Shown: in pieces, positions 45,921 through 59,664 of the stretch | Position numbering within the stretch: the stretch's first letter is position 1 | Layout of the letters: each line of letters starts with the position of its first letter | Assembly (NCBI RefSeq): GCF_024713975.1 | Contig: NC_091097.1 | Span: 4,624,361-4,688,360 of the forward strand | Length of the DNA: 64,000 bases | Reading direction: 5' to 3' | DNA from: Paralichthys olivaceus | Lineage: Eukaryota > Chordata > Actinopteri > Pleuronectiformes > Paralichthyidae | Translations under genes and position numbers: made by a program | Notes under the pieces: generated by a model | The model's input: the letters and a program-made list of their open reading frames with translations, nothing else | What the model was told of the DNA's origin: nothing | Databases searched by the model: none

Positions 45921-47364
45921 AGCGGACCAACCCCCCCAACAGTTGATCCTAAAATTGAATATGCGACCTCATCCCAGATCATACTGTCTTCTGTGGATGT
46001 AATGTGATGTTAAATGTATGTTTGTAGTTTTTCTTGTCTTTAGTTGTATTTTATGTCGTAAACGGAGACGCAGCTGTGATGCAACACATTTCAGATGGGT
46101 CTGACAAAGATCAGTCAATTCATAGACTAAGCAAATAATGAAAAGAACATGAGAAGGAAATAGAAACACACAGTTCTTCAATGCAAGCCCACATTCACAG
46201 AAGCTACATACATCCAGTTAATAAAAGCTCAAATATATAGACAAGATATATACTATATATAGTTTTGGTAGAAGCATTGAGATATTTTAGCAAAAGCAGA
46301 GTGTAAAAATGCTTATTTACTGGCAAAACCCTTGCATTTTAAATCTTTCTTATGGAAACGATGAGAAGACTTAAAAACTATACCTCGAGACAGAGGTATT
46401 TGTTGTGTAGTTCAGTCCATGACAAATTAAAAGCTCATTTTTGTGTCTGTAAAAACTGAATCTGAAAACTAACTTTAACTCGAACTGTTTAGCGAACGTA
46501 GAGTCCCCCCCCCGAAGTGTAACGCAGCAGAAAAGGAAAAGGAGGAGAGATGTGTCATTCGAACACATTGTTATTGTTCTGCTGAGGAGACTAAATGAAC
46601 ACGAGCGTCTGTGGCACTTTTCAACACACAGACGCCCCTCTCCCTCTCTCACCACCCCTGTATTTACACACTCTTAAAAACACTGTCACACGGCCTGACT
46701 AACTGACAGAAGTTATCATTACACAAAGCGCTCGATTCCATAATTTATAGAGATCCCCGTCCCAGTCATGTGGAATTCTCCCAAAATAAATTCAAGTAAA
46801 CACTTATGCGACAAAGAGGCACTCACAGTGGCGTGGTATGCATAAACAGTATGAACAGTGTGACAGTGTAATCCCCAACCCCACAGCCCCCCTACCCAAC
46901 ACACACCCCCCCACAGCCCAGCACTGACTTCAGACCAGCGTTGGAAAGGAGCCTAAACCCCCACTTCACCCCCACAGTGCCGATGCACCAACCCCAGCCC
47001 ACTCCACACCTGACTCCTGGCAAAATAAGCCAGACTACAATCCATCTTCCATCGCAATAACACACCCCCCAAACCATGTTGTTATGAAGAGCGTTCAGCA
47101 AGTTCATCTCCGGGGATGTTTTCTTTTTTTTTTTTTCTCTTCTTCTCCGAGACATCTTATTGTTTTAGCTTCACAAGACGCAGTAAATCAATCAGCTCTT
47201 CTTAACGCTGGACTCGGTTTAAAAGCCAGATAAGAGATTTTTCCATGATGCTTTGTTGAAAGTGAGGAATTGATACAAAGGATGAATCCAAAATACAGGA
47301 TTAGAGACGTAAACCATAAATGAATAACTCAAAAATGTGTTCTTCTCTGTAAATACACTTGAGA
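45921..47364. other. Intergenic, no gene recognised
   Basis: Contains a C-rich stretch with CCCCAC motifs (about 46870-47060) and a T-tract at 47122-47137. Small ORFs on the minus strand are low-complexity artefacts. Confidence 0.45.
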
Positions 47365-48030
47365 TGGTTACCTCAGCCAAATAGATTACTGTCTTACCCC
47401 TGTCTGTTAGTTTGTTGGTTGGATTGTAAACAGGGTTACACAAAAACTTCTAGACAGATATCCAGGAAACTTGGTGGAAGGAGTAATTTGATTTTGGTGT
47501 GGATCTGGATCAGGGGCCGCCATCCATTGTTTGTTCTTTTTGTTACCTGACACATTAACAGATTTGAGACTTGTTTTGCAGACATTTTCACCGATTCGAG
47601 AATAATTCATGGATCTTAATGAAAAAAAACAGGCATATTTACTGGACTGATATTTATGAGTGTTAAATTTAATTGATGATTGAATTTAAGGAGACTGTTG
47701 GGCCTTGATGTAAGTATGAGCCGCTTCAATTACTTTATTTGTTTGTTTGTACAAAGGATTACGCAAAATCTACTCTACAGACTTACATTAAACTTGGTGG
47801 AAGAGGGACTTGGCCCAAGAAATATCTTATTAAATTTTGCAGCAGACCAGAACAAAACAGCAGATCCAGGAATCTTTGAATCAATTGCTTTAACACATTT
47901 TCACCAACTTCCCAGGGAATAATTCATGTTTCATTCATGTCATCATGTTGAATAAAATCAAGTCATATTTAGAGGACTGATATCTGTGAGTGTTTGCAAT
48001 GCTGTGCAGCTTGACTGAGTTAAAGGGGAC
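47365..48030 (+). repeat. Two tandem members of the GTTTGTTGGTTGG interspersed repeat
   Basis: 47395-47640 and 47735-48000 both run: Gly-Trp-like GTTTGT tract, 'AGGRTTACRCAAAA', 'AACTTGGTGGAAG', a pyrimidine/purine body, and 'GGACTGATATTTATGAGTGTT' or 'GGACTGATATCTGTGAGTGTT'. They are related to the inverted members at 10185-10730 and 53100-53510. Confidence 0.6.
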
Positions 48031-51000
48031 TGTTGGGCCTTGTCGGAGGAATGAACTCTACTGAGTGTCTTTCTAGTTTAGTTTTTATTGCTTTATTTTG
48101 GCTCCTTAACAAACTAGAGTCAACAATTCACTCACAGCTTTATTCGTTGTTTTCTCATTGGCCAGATTCCAGGCTGGATGTCGACTAATACGGGGCAATA
48201 AAGGCCAGTGCTGTTATCGATATTTAATTCCCTGTGTTTGTGTTGGTGTTTGGACTCCTCTCTACCTCGAGGATTGTAACCAAACGGGGCTGGTTGCGTT
48301 TAAAACGCCTGAGATGGCTGCTATTCGATTTCAAAGGGAATGTTTAGAAACCTGATCCGACCCTCCAGCAAGCATACCTTCTACACCCACGTCTCCCTCA
48401 CCCCTCATTCTAAATCACTCCACTGGAGCAGTGTAAACAAACTTCAGTTTGCTCTCTGATATTGAGAGGTTAAGACAAGCGGCAATCCTCCGCTATGACA
48501 ACATGGCCTCAGACAGACGATGTCATCTGTCTTACCTCACTCTCCATCCATCACTGCGCCGGAGTCGACATGTCTGACAGTCCCACTCTCGCTTTTCTCG
48601 CTGGCACAGGCCTCCACATCTGTCACATTTTCCTCCGAGCTTACTTTTATTACACCAGATGAACTCCGCCTCCTTCCCCCTGAATTCACGGACACCTGAA
48701 GGGAAAGCAGGCAGAGAGAAACCTATTGATTAGTCATGGTATCTGATGTCACCCTGGCTCCATAAACACTTTTCAATTGCCACTCCGCTACCTGTAAAAC
48801 CTGCCAGAGCCATAACATACAAAAATGATTCCTTACAAGCTTTGACTTGCACATTTAAAGTATGCATTTAAAAAGTAGAAGCAAAATAACTGAATGAAAG
48901 AATGAAAATCAGAAGTTAGATTTTTATTTATTGGATTAGTAGATATGTGAACTCTGGGATTAAGGTTTTCATTAGAATTAACTTGATTCAATGAGGTGGT
49001 TTATAGAAATTCCAAGGATGAGCTTCTTAAAAGTTAAAAAGTTCTACCTTTGTTGGGATCATGATCAGAGACTCTCTTAATGACTTACAAGTAAACCCAG
49101 CAGACCCATGCACAAACAAATCAAATTAATTCTAATATAAGTTGAATTTTACAGGCAACAATTACAGTTATTCGAACAATAAATTAATAAAACTACTGAT
49201 TTATTACTATTTCTATAAATAAAAGCATAACACTAAAATACAGGCTCAAATAAGCATAGAAACGTGATATTGATAATGTAGCTGTTACTGGAGGCTTGAG
49301 AAAGGAATGAAAGTTGTTGTGCTCTTTGTGTTGCAGCCAACATGCTGTACAATGATTTCTCCACATCAGTTGTATGTTTTAGGAATGAGCCTGTTGTTTG
49401 GTCCTGAATGGGATTCTGACAGATATTGGATGGATTTGTACGACGATAGAAAACTAGACCTGTAAGTTCGGCCTCTTTTCTTCTTTGTGTTTAGAGCTAT
49501 TGAGTGAATGACAGCATGCTAACATGCTAAACTAAGATAGTAAACCAGCAAAGTCAGCATGCAAGAATATGCATTTTGCTGAAATCCCCACGGTGCAGCA
49601 TCACGCTGCCGCTAGTTTGACTGCAGACTCACTGATAAGACAGACGCCAAAGCTGTAAATTTAGGTTTTTAAAGTGTCTGTGCCAACTAACGCCACTAAT
49701 GATCCAGTAATAAAAATATAACACATTGGTACAGAAAGAGCAAAGATACAAGATAGTTCAACAAAAGCTATTGCATGACGGCAGTTTTTGATACAAAAAG
49801 CCGATTCCCTCCCAGCTGGCAGTTTCTTTTAATAAGCACAGGACGGGAACAGGGAGGAATCTGCTTCTGCTGTGAAACTGAGGTAACAAAGTCAAACTGT
49901 GTCCAACAGACACAAGGTGCCAGCAGGAAGTTTGCTCTTCTTTGTATAATCTGCTGTGGGGAAGATGCAGCTTCTCTCCTTAACACCTTCAAAGAATCCT
50001 CTCCTTAATTTTCAGACTCGCATCCTAATCTGATTGAGGAGGGGAGAAAACACTGAGTATTTTGCAGGACAAAGCAAAGTAAATATTTGAAACCATCGCT
50101 TTAATTCACGAGTGGAAATGGGGCTCAAATACTGACTAAGTTAAACCAAATTATTTAGAGATAAAAAGCTGTGGTGCAGCTATTTGTTTTGAATATATTT
50201 CAGCAGTTGGGGGTTAATTCAATGTTAGTTTGAAGAGTTTAAACAAGCTAGAAAATCATATTATACAGATTTTCTCTCCAGCCTTGACATACACTGAATT
50301 AATTGTCTGCAAACTGGGGTCCTCTGGTCGACCCACATAAAGCCGGCGGCACCAGGAGAGGCGCACTGATAAATCAGCAACAAGCCTGTTGCTGGACCTG
50401 TGTGCAACAGGACAACTCTATCGGTGAATTTCACAGGTCATTACTCTGGCTCCAGCCATCGCAGCCTCCAGTGGCTCTGGAGACGGCCAGCTTTTTCTCA
50501 GAGACAACAGCTTACTGGGCTTTGTGCTCGCTAAACAAGCGTGTCTGTCTCACAGCAGTAGATTAATGTCCAGATAGAAGGTTTGCTCCTCGGGGAGACC
50601 TGTAGAGGAGCCATCCATCAACCTTCGCAGGCCATTACACAATAACAAAATAACAAAAATCTGAGAGAGGGGCTCATTGACTGAAACCTGTCTTCTGGGG
50701 CTACACAGAGAGATTTCTGGATTAAGTCTTACCAAAAAGATGTTGGACGAATTTTCTGATAAAACAGAGCGAGTGCATAAAACAGCTTTTCAGGCTCTGC
50801 AGGAAGAAAGGGAGGCGTATGACTGTTATATATATATATAAAAATGTGAATGAATAATATAAAATAAATTTGGTACAACTTAAATAATTTAGGGCTGTTG
50901 GGTTTTTGCAGAGATATGGGCTCTACTGATCTAGTTGATTTACTGCTTTGTCTATGAACCAAAAACTTTTTTTTTGGTTTTATCAAACAAAATATATTCA

Positions 51001-53095
51001 GCTGAATATATATGACACAAACATCTCAAATCATTATCTAAATAGTTGTTGATCAGCGAATCCATTTATCAGTTGATAATTACACTGTGCTTTCTCACTG
51101 CTGTGTGGGCCATAATGCAGCTTAAAGAGCATTTTCATTGAGTGTCATCTGCGAGCTGTGTGCACTGAACACACAAACCGTCGGCTAACCCTCCACATGA
51201 ATGACAGTAAACAACACAGGATCTCTGGCTGTGCCCCCCCCCCCTCACCCCACCCCACCCCTGAGGAGAAAGGGGTCACACACAAACACAGCATCTGACT
51301 GGCTCTTAATTTGTTTAAAGCAGCCAATTCAAACAGGATCCCCAACAGAGAGAAAATCTCGTTTCCAAGGCTGTCGCCATGGCTCGGGCCGTGTTGCTCA
51401 GGAAGGAGATCAGGACGCCGCTGACGACTCAGCTGACTTCCAGCACACACAGCTTCACAGAGGCGCCAGGTTGTAATTAACGCTTTGCAGATTACGTTTA
51501 CAGGACCAACATGGTCTGCCTGAGTTTTATTACCGCCTGGATTGTAATTCTGCCCTCCGGGATACAAAACACTCTGTTTGACGCTGTCCTGTCCTGTGTG
51601 AGAATGTTTGACAGGTTTTGATCGCGGCGAGACTCTTCTGGCTGTTTGCAGATAATGAGAATCTCCCTTCACTTCTGCCAGTTTTCCAGCTATGATGGCA
51701 TGAAGAGACGCAGCACAGTCTGACAATAGTAATCTATTTCTGTCACCCTATCTGCAGCATTAATTCATTTATTCGGGCTCACGCTGTTGGTCTAACAGTC
51801 TTATTAGAGGAGCGGTGAAACTAATCCATTTCTTGGCAGCAGGCATCAGACAGCTGGGCAGTGTGGAGCCGCAACAAAGTGGCTGATATAATTGCGGTGT
51901 AATCATTTTCATGCAGCTCCTCGGTTACTTCTTAGACAGTAAGCAGCGCTTCAGGTTAACATGCTATGGTAATAAAACAGCCATTAATGTGTCAATGACC
52001 TCAGAATGTGAGGGCCAGGTCTTTCAATTTTCATCAAACAGGCCATTCAGCTCTGGTTCCTCTTAGCCAACACAAAGGATTTGTCAAAACACATGCAGAT
52101 ATGAAGAGTAACCTCAAAACTGAAAATATAAGATGATTAAAAAAACTTGGCGAGGTCCAAAAAAGCTCTTTTAATATCTTGAGCTCTTGATTCACCGAGT
52201 CAAAACTGTTCAAACAGATTCCTCAGTGTTACTCTTAGATCTAAAAATATCAGATAAAAGCTGAGCTCATCCAGTGCTAATATTAGTCCTAGTTAACATG
52301 CTGAACACTTGCGCCGTTTAATCATGGCCGACAGCGGCGTGGCAGTTTGCATTCTGTCTCCACTGTCACCCGGACATGCACAAGAGGACACACATTACGG
52401 TGCAGCTGTGGAAAACATCTGCACACATCTGCACCACTAGATGGCAGATATCGCCCTGACATAGTCCTTAACGCAGCTTCGTGCAGCAGCTGTCATTAAT
52501 ATTCCTTCAATGAAAATTCACAACTGATGGCTCCCAGCGGTGTCAGGAAACACAAGTCACTTTCACTGGCCTCTTAAAAAATATGGACATATCTGAGGTT
52601 CAATCCCAATATACTGAATCAACGTGCAGCAAATTACCACTAAAACCTGTCAACAAGAAACTGTGGCCAATGCTACAGAGAGAATGAATTATAGATCAGA
52701 AAACCCAGAGGTGTCAGTTTTGACGGAAAACCCTTAACTGGGTTTTCCATTTGTCTCCCCAAACCACACTCGTGTGTTTTAAACACTTCACACCAAATTA
52801 AACTGAAGTGGAAACGCGCTACTTTCCACTCCATGGCCTGATGATAAATCTCCAATGTTCCCTCCTCCACCGCCCGCTTCACTCGTTGCTTTTTTATAAG
52901 CGTTCATCGTCTTTGCTCTGTGTTCACACAGCAACCGATCGCTTTGCTCATGAGACAGAAAACAGAGAAAGTCAGAGAGGGTCTGTGAGGACAACCAGCG
53001 CCAGAAAAATGTTCTTAAGCAAGAACCAGTTTATGTGGAGACACATGAGGGCAACAACCACACAGGGGCCTCACACATATAACTAGTGTCACTCA
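48031..53095. other. Intergenic, no gene recognised
   Basis: A C11 tract lies at 51234-51244 and a short TATA run near 50830. Blocks 48440-48700 and 51780-52070 are GC-balanced and repeat-poor, the kind of sequence often found to be conserved near developmental genes; conservation cannot be tested here. No exons were supported. Confidence 0.4.
52434..52446 (+). promoter_or_regulatory. CTCF-like motif
   Basis: CCACTAGATGGCA fits the CTCF core consensus CCASYAGRKGGCR at every position. It lies between cbx2 and noggin. Motif evidence only. Confidence 0.35.
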
Positions 53096-53510
53096 GTCAA
53101 GCTCGTGCCTCCGCCAAGGCCTAATGGTCCTCCAAAATTAAATCAAGCTGCATTAAATTACACACACTTTTAAATATCCATTTCTAATCAGATTTTTTTC
53201 ATCAAGATCTATGGATTATTCTATATTATTGAAAATGTCAAAAACATCCCGTCCATAAGGTTAAAGTGAAAAAAACAAACCATCCTGGATTTTTCCCTTA
53301 GTCTGGATCCAACCCAAAATGGGTTCTTTCTTGGCCCTTGCCCAATCCTTCCACCAAGTTTCCTGAAAAAGTGTTCAGTAACTGTTGCATAATCCTGCGA
53401 ACCAACCAACCAACGGACGATCATAAATATGAGCTATGAGTTATGTGGAAATCCGTAGTGTTTTTGCATAATCCTTCTGACAAACAAACAAACCAACCAA
53501 CAGATGGAGG
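53096..53510 (-). repeat. GTTTGTTGGTTGG interspersed repeat, inverted
   Basis: CCTCCGCCAAGGCC at the left, 'TTCCACCAAGTTTCC' and 'AACCAACCAACCAAC' to the right, and a second 'AAACAAACCAACCAAC' near 53485. Same family and orientation as 10185-10730. Confidence 0.55.
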
Positions 53511-56500
53511 TAAACATGCATGAATGCAAAGCAATGTGCAGCATTGTGCAAATAACATGTTATTATTCCTAAAGAATGTTATTACATTCCTCAGGGTTGT
53601 ATCCAGGAAATCATCCAAGTTAAAGGAACAGGTTGATATTTCGGGAAAGACATTTACTTGCTTTCCTTCCATGATTTCAATGAGAAAGTCAACACCAATC
53701 TTTTGGCTTAGCTTAAAAACTGGAAGACAGGCTTCTATTCAAATAAGAAAAAACAAGAATGCTAAAACTCACTAATTACCATGTTGCATCTTGTATATTT
53801 GATTTTCAGACGAGCAAAACGTAAAAACAGCAATTTGCGGTTTTAGGAGGGGTCCTGTTCTGGTTGAAATGCCTTTAAAACCAAATCTAAGTGGAGCAGG
53901 TATTAGATAAGATCAAGAACTGTATCTTTGACACCTTTACTTGAATCTCACTAGTGAGCTCTAGAATTATGCCTGAAGTGCGGGCTCGTCCTGCCCATAA
54001 AACATAAAGTATTTATGTGACATGTTTGTGCAGCACCTTGACTGAAAGCAATTACTGTATATCAGCAACCCACAGGCGTGTTAATGATGGTGCTCCTCCA
54101 TCAGAATGGAGACGTGGAGTTGATTTCGTCTCAGTTTGTGGCGCTGAAGGGCATTTGCCCCTTATAACCTTTTTATGCTGAATTTCTGGCACTACTGCAA
54201 ATGCAACAGAAGACCTAAGCAACATATCTGAATAAAAGTAACCAAACTGTGGAAGCTTAAAGTTAACATAAAGCACTTTTTACTTTCACTAGTTGTTGCA
54301 AAATTCCCTTCTGCTCCTGGAGCCAAATAACATTTGATCTTCTCAAGTCAGGACTATGTATATTCATAAAAATCCTTGGTTTATGTCAAGAAAGCCACGC
54401 TGGGGCATCACTTAGCTCCCAGGGATGATATGCGAGCTAGCAAAAGGCTCATACTGCCAAGAAAACACAGCTGCTACTCCCGTCACAAAGCTTTGAGGAA
54501 ACCCCTGAGCCCTTCATAAAGCATCCATCCTACTGTAGCCACGCTCCAAGAGAAGATGCAAAGATGCAGGATGTGGCTGCAGAGACGATGCTGTGAGATG
54601 TCACAGATGTTACTTTATGGTTTATATGCTCTTCAGAAAACACATTACTTTTCTTATACTGTCCATTGATGCGGCTTCTTTTTTCAGCCTCTGTCTAAAA
54701 CACTTGGTTTCAGTTCCTGTCTCTAAGCCCCCCCGCCTCCTGATAAAACCCAGTCTGCTCTGATTGGTCAGCTGGACCGACTTTGTAGTGATTGGTCAAT
54801 CGCTTTCTAAAGAAACACTGAAAAACATGTGTCCTTTGAGCAGTTTAAATGTTTCTGTAAACTAAACCTGCTTTACCAACACCTGTCTGTCCATGTTGTT
54901 CAACACACACGGAAAAAAGAGACAAAGACAGCCCATCCAGCAACGCTGCCAAACATATTCCCAATTTCCCCTAACGCTTACTATCATGCTACGATTGCCA
55001 AGAGGCCAATGAATTGTGAATCATCCTGAGCCATGAAGAAAAAATTCTGGATACAAAACAAATCCAGCTTCCATCTGGATACTGAATCTTTGGTCGTTTT
55101 ACAATATGTCCATAAAGTGTGACATATCAGTTACCTATCGTATATCGCATTCCTGCAGAGTTTCTCATGTTTCTTTCTGGCTTTTTGCATTTAATCCCAA
55201 CAGTAGAGAATCAAAGACACTTGTGTTGAGCAGCTATGATCAACAATCCAACAACAATTTTAAAAAATGCATTGTTATTGTTATATTATACATGATTGAA
55301 GATCTGTAAGCACAGAATGATTGAATGAATCCAACCATTAATTTACACATTACACCAACTTAAGTTCGTAAATGTAATTTCTTACAGCCTGAGAGGAATA
55401 AAAGGAACAAGACCATCTGTTCCTCTATCTGTCCATTAAGTCTGTCTGGACAAATCATTGAGCAATGTGACACGAAATCATGAATCATAGAATCGAAATG
55501 TCCTCAGACTTCTGAAACATCTCTGAAACAGTCTTGAGGGCCTCTGCTCTACACACTGAGTTGCTTCCAGTATCATGTTATTGCTGGTATAAAGTGAATA
55601 CTAAGTGGTATTTTAAGAGTTAGAAATAATATCAGCAGAGTAACACTTACTTTCTGAAGTTATTGTAGGTTAGAGGTTGAATCAGAAGGGGGTGGGCCCG
55701 GAAACAATTTTCAGAAATCTCATAGTTCAGCTGAGAATCTCACAACCCTCTTGAAATAATCTCCTAACATCTGATCAAAGCGCAGCAAAGTGTGAGGAGT
55801 GTGAATTAATAAATATCCTAAGGCGGCTTGTTTAGTATTTTCAGATGACAGGATGATAGGAAAGCCTTGGCATGCACTCTGGAGCGGGTAAACCTGAATA
55901 CACTCCAGGCAGAGAGGTGCCAGTGGAGGGGGTGCATTGGAAGAAGCAGGGAGACACTGGAGAGGAATGATGGACGGCTCACACGCCAGCCATTGTGAGA
56001 AAATTATAGCTAAGTGCCGCCAACTGAGGCAGCGTGGCGGCCAGCCAAAGCCCCGGGACAACAAAGAGCCAGGATCCCTGTGTGTGAGTGAGCGCCGTCC
56101 TGCCCGCGGAGCCCCAAACCTTCATATTTACATGCAACGCTCACGAGTTAATTGCATTGAATTCCTGCGCTGGGTGCAAAGTGGGGGCTGTTGTTGCTTT
56201 ATTTTACATAACAAACACACAGTTTCCACTCATTCCTATGTGTTTCCATGCACCCTAAAGCAAAGATGCAAAATCAAAAGAGCTTGAGACTTGAACAAAT
56301 TATAAATCATTGGTATTTGTTGTCTTGTCGTTCAGGAATGACAGCAATAGGAGAAATTTCATCATCGTTAAAACACAAAATCGAGGAGGACACAGCATGT
56401 CAATGCTTGATGATATTGTGTTTGTATATTCTATGTTATCAAGGAGCTTTTGTCTTATAATCTGCATTGTTGGCTCCCAGAGGAAAACATGAAAGTTCCA

Positions 56501-57337
56501 CACATTCCTCCAATTACCCTGCGTGTTTGAGAAATTATTTGTATTCGATTCCGCTTCTCAGGAAATGTTCATGTGTGCGTTTTCAGCAGCAGGAGCTAAG
56601 GGGCCCCTTTAACACACCAGACCTCATCCTCACAGTAGTCGATGGACAAAAGCCAAAATGTGTCAGGGTTGCTACAGTTCCTGATCTTTCGTAAACGAAC
56701 AGTGCCCTCTCGACTCTCCAGACTTGGCAGAGTCGGCCCGTGCACATCAAAGTAGGGCCTGACCTTGCATACCATATGAGGTTTGGATTAACGAGCTCTG
56801 GACATCAAACAGCAGGATCACCACCCACGAGTCATCAAACCCAGCTCGGTGAAATTTACAGTGGACAAAAATGCTGGAAAAATCAACATCAACCTCGCCA
56901 CGTATCTCAGCTTGAACATCGTGACCAGGACGGGGAGCGGCAGCAGCAGAGGATATTTCAAAAGCCTCCAATTATCTGATGTGTGGGAGAGCACAACGAA
57001 CTGGGCTGCATGCCAAACAGCATCCTTTACCAAACAAATAAAACTTTTGACAGGACGTGTCTGCCTTTCAGAGGACTGCACACCACAATCCACTCCGTGC
57101 AGGGCAGTGACAAACGCTCCTGGAACTTAATATTAGTAATAACATGAAAAAAAGAAGTAATCCCAGAGAGAAAATACAAGACATAAGCATAATACTACTT
57201 GACTTTCCCACAAAGCAAACTCTAAATGTGTCGACAGGCACTGTAATCACAATCAAACATTTCCAGAGGGTTGGGGTGAGGTCTGATGTCAAGCCTAGCA
57301 ACAAGTGATAGACTTCTAAAGATGTTTGAAACAATAG
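53511..57337. other. Intergenic, no gene recognised
   Basis: No convincing exons. 55850-56160 is relatively GC-rich without repeat signatures. 56730-57120 holds overlapping small ORFs on both strands with no recognisable domain. Confidence 0.4.
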
Positions 57338-57625
57338 GGGGGCACAGTGGTGTACTGTTGTCCCACAGCATGAAGGTTCCAGGTTTGAATCCCAGTTTGA
57401 CCAGTGATCGTTCTGTATAGAGTTTGTGTCTGTTTTCTCCAGGTTCTCGTTCTTCCTCTCACAGTCTTAATACATTAGATTGAGGATTACGTGAATTGCT
57501 GTTTCTATATATGCTGGCAACCTGTCCAGGCTGAACGCTCTCACCCAACGTCAACTGGGATTGGCTCAGGCTCCCCCACAGGATCCGCAAAGGATAAGTA
57601 GAATAGATAGCCCAATGGATGAAAG
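57338..57625 (+). mobile_element. tRNA-derived SINE-like element
   Basis: It starts GGGGGGCACAGTGGTGTACT and carries a B-box-like GGTTTGAATCCC about 45 bp in. It continues with 'GTTTTCTCCAGGTTCTC', 'GCAACCTGTCCAGGCTGAACG' and ends 'GGATAAGTAGAATAGATAG...ATGGATGAAAG'. This order matches an abundant fish SINE-type repeat. An A-box is degenerate. Aged copy. Confidence 0.65.
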
Positions 57626-59570
57626 AATGTAAACAAGTATGTTGTGACACCCGACAAATTGAAACACTGTTTCAAGCAGTTTCAAATAGCTCCAACAAAT
57701 GTTGGGGCAAAACGCCTGCTGTCACAAAGAGAGGGTGATGTGTCACCATGGCGCACAATTGTCAGAATGTCAGTATCAGAAAATTGTTCAAATACACAGC
57801 CCCCAAAACTGAGACGTCAACAAAGACTGAAGAAGCATTCGCTGAATCATGAGCCTTGGATTAAGGCTATTACTTAATTCCCTTGAATGACAGGAATTAG
57901 GCAAAGGTATCTTATTATCACTGTAAAACCGATCTATCATCATCAGGCCTTCTCCTGAATGTGCAGTAAAAAAACTGGGTTGTGCAGGATGACAACTCTT
58001 CTGATATGAAGACAAAATTGCCAATCTTGTTTCATCATTTGATCTCACCCAGGGATGTATGAGAGAAAGACAAGACTGAGCAAAGACTCACTGTGTAGCA
58101 GTGACATGACTAAGGCGTGTCTAAGGCTCCTTCAAATGCAACAGACAAATGGGTCCTTCCATTCCTGAGCAACAAAAAAATTCCAACAGTGGGATCCTTC
58201 TCAGAGCCAACCTATCCCATCATTCATTGCATGTTAGGGTCAAACTGGAAGGAAAAAAAAAACATCCAGAGCAACTGACTTGAATATTTGTGTTCTTGAA
58301 TGTTTAATACTCATCGTGTTCAGCTGTATAATGGTGTCAGTACAAAAAATAAGACAGTACAAGTCATTTCAGTTAGTCATTTGATGGAAAATCCTACTGT
58401 TCCCTGCAGAAAACAATCAATCTGAATTAACCATTATTCAGAGATACGCAAGTGTAATGGAACCCTCGCTGTCATACTGGTCATATTCAAAAGGGGTAAA
58501 GATAAAACCTTTAGAGAATCACCAGGGAAAAGTCTGGATAAATCAAAACCTGAGGTTTTAACCTGGCGACAGGTTGATATCTGAGTCGTGTGAACAGCAG
58601 ATCCCTGTTCCACTGGGAGCGAACACCTGCCTTCATTCAGAGATGTTTCCCTGAGGCCTCTGCTGCCGCCACAGCAGGACATCTGGACAGCGATATGAAT
58701 GAAACATCTTTTTATTTGATCATATTGACAGATGCATGCACACAAATCCCTCAGGTCATTAAAGCAGCTGCTTGTCCACACAGACAAGCTGTGAAATACC
58801 AGTGAACTGTGATATTGAAACAGGTCGGATGAAATTAAAATTTACAGATTTAAAACTACATAAAAATTGTAAAGTCACTCACAGCATAAAAAGAATGTGT
58901 TCATCTTTAGTCTACCATCTTTTTTTCAACAATGCCAAAATGACCATTTCAAACTTTTACTTCACTTGAAGCCAAATCTGACTTAAAATAAACTAAACTA
59001 CCTTTAAGTTTAATATAGTTTATTTCCATTGCTCTTACTCTAAGTCTGTTCAAATTTAAACATTTATTGTAGTTTACAATACGATGCATATGTACTTGTG
59101 CATACCTATAGACATTTCTTCATGGACACACTCTACAACATGAAATACATCAATTACCCCTAACATTTTAGCTCTCAACCATATCTTCGTCTTCCTCCAT
59201 TGTGAGAGAGTCACTTCAATTCTTCGGTCACGTGATGACAACTGAGGTGTTGCCATGACAACTGAGCACACGCTATGTGTTGAGGAAGACTGTGGGATGC
59301 AGATGAAAGTACTGGAAAAAGTTTGAAAAGGTGACTTATAGTATTTTGGATTTTAGATAAAGCGGAATAAAGTTGTTTTGTGTGTCTACATCATTTCATC
59401 AAGGAAACTTTTTTCCCTCCCCAAATTAATCTTTCAAAAATGTAAGAAAGTTTATAAACAAAGCACAATACAGGTCCTTTGCAGAGATCATTTAAAATAA
59501 GCCATTAAGAAAAGTATTTGGTTTAGGGTCTTCAGAATAATTCATTGGATTTGAACAAAGCTTTAAAATA
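57626..59570. other. Intergenic, no gene recognised
   Basis: AT-rich with no supported gene. Part of 57640-57870 has an open frame but no recognisable domain. Confidence 0.4.
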
Positions 59571-59574
59571 GATT

Positions 59575-59664
59575 AAAGTTGGATAATGGCCATAAAACAA
59601 TTTTCTTGTTTCATGGCCATTATCCAACTTTCATAAAACAATTTTCTTGTTTCATGGCCTGAGG
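59575..59664. repeat. Near-perfect hairpin followed by a duplicated half
   Basis: The left arm AAAGTTGGATAATGGCCAT (59575-59593) is the exact reverse complement of 59613-59631. The 19-base interval itself pairs (AAACAA with TTGTTT), giving a stem of about 25 bp with one mismatch and a 5-base loop. The interval and arm end (CATAAAACAATTTTCTTG...CATGGCC) are then repeated directly at about 59632-59659. Confidence 0.9.

Noticed and set aside
56740-57130. Overlapping small ORFs on both strands
   Set aside because: Mutually overlapping and without domains, splice context or promoter.
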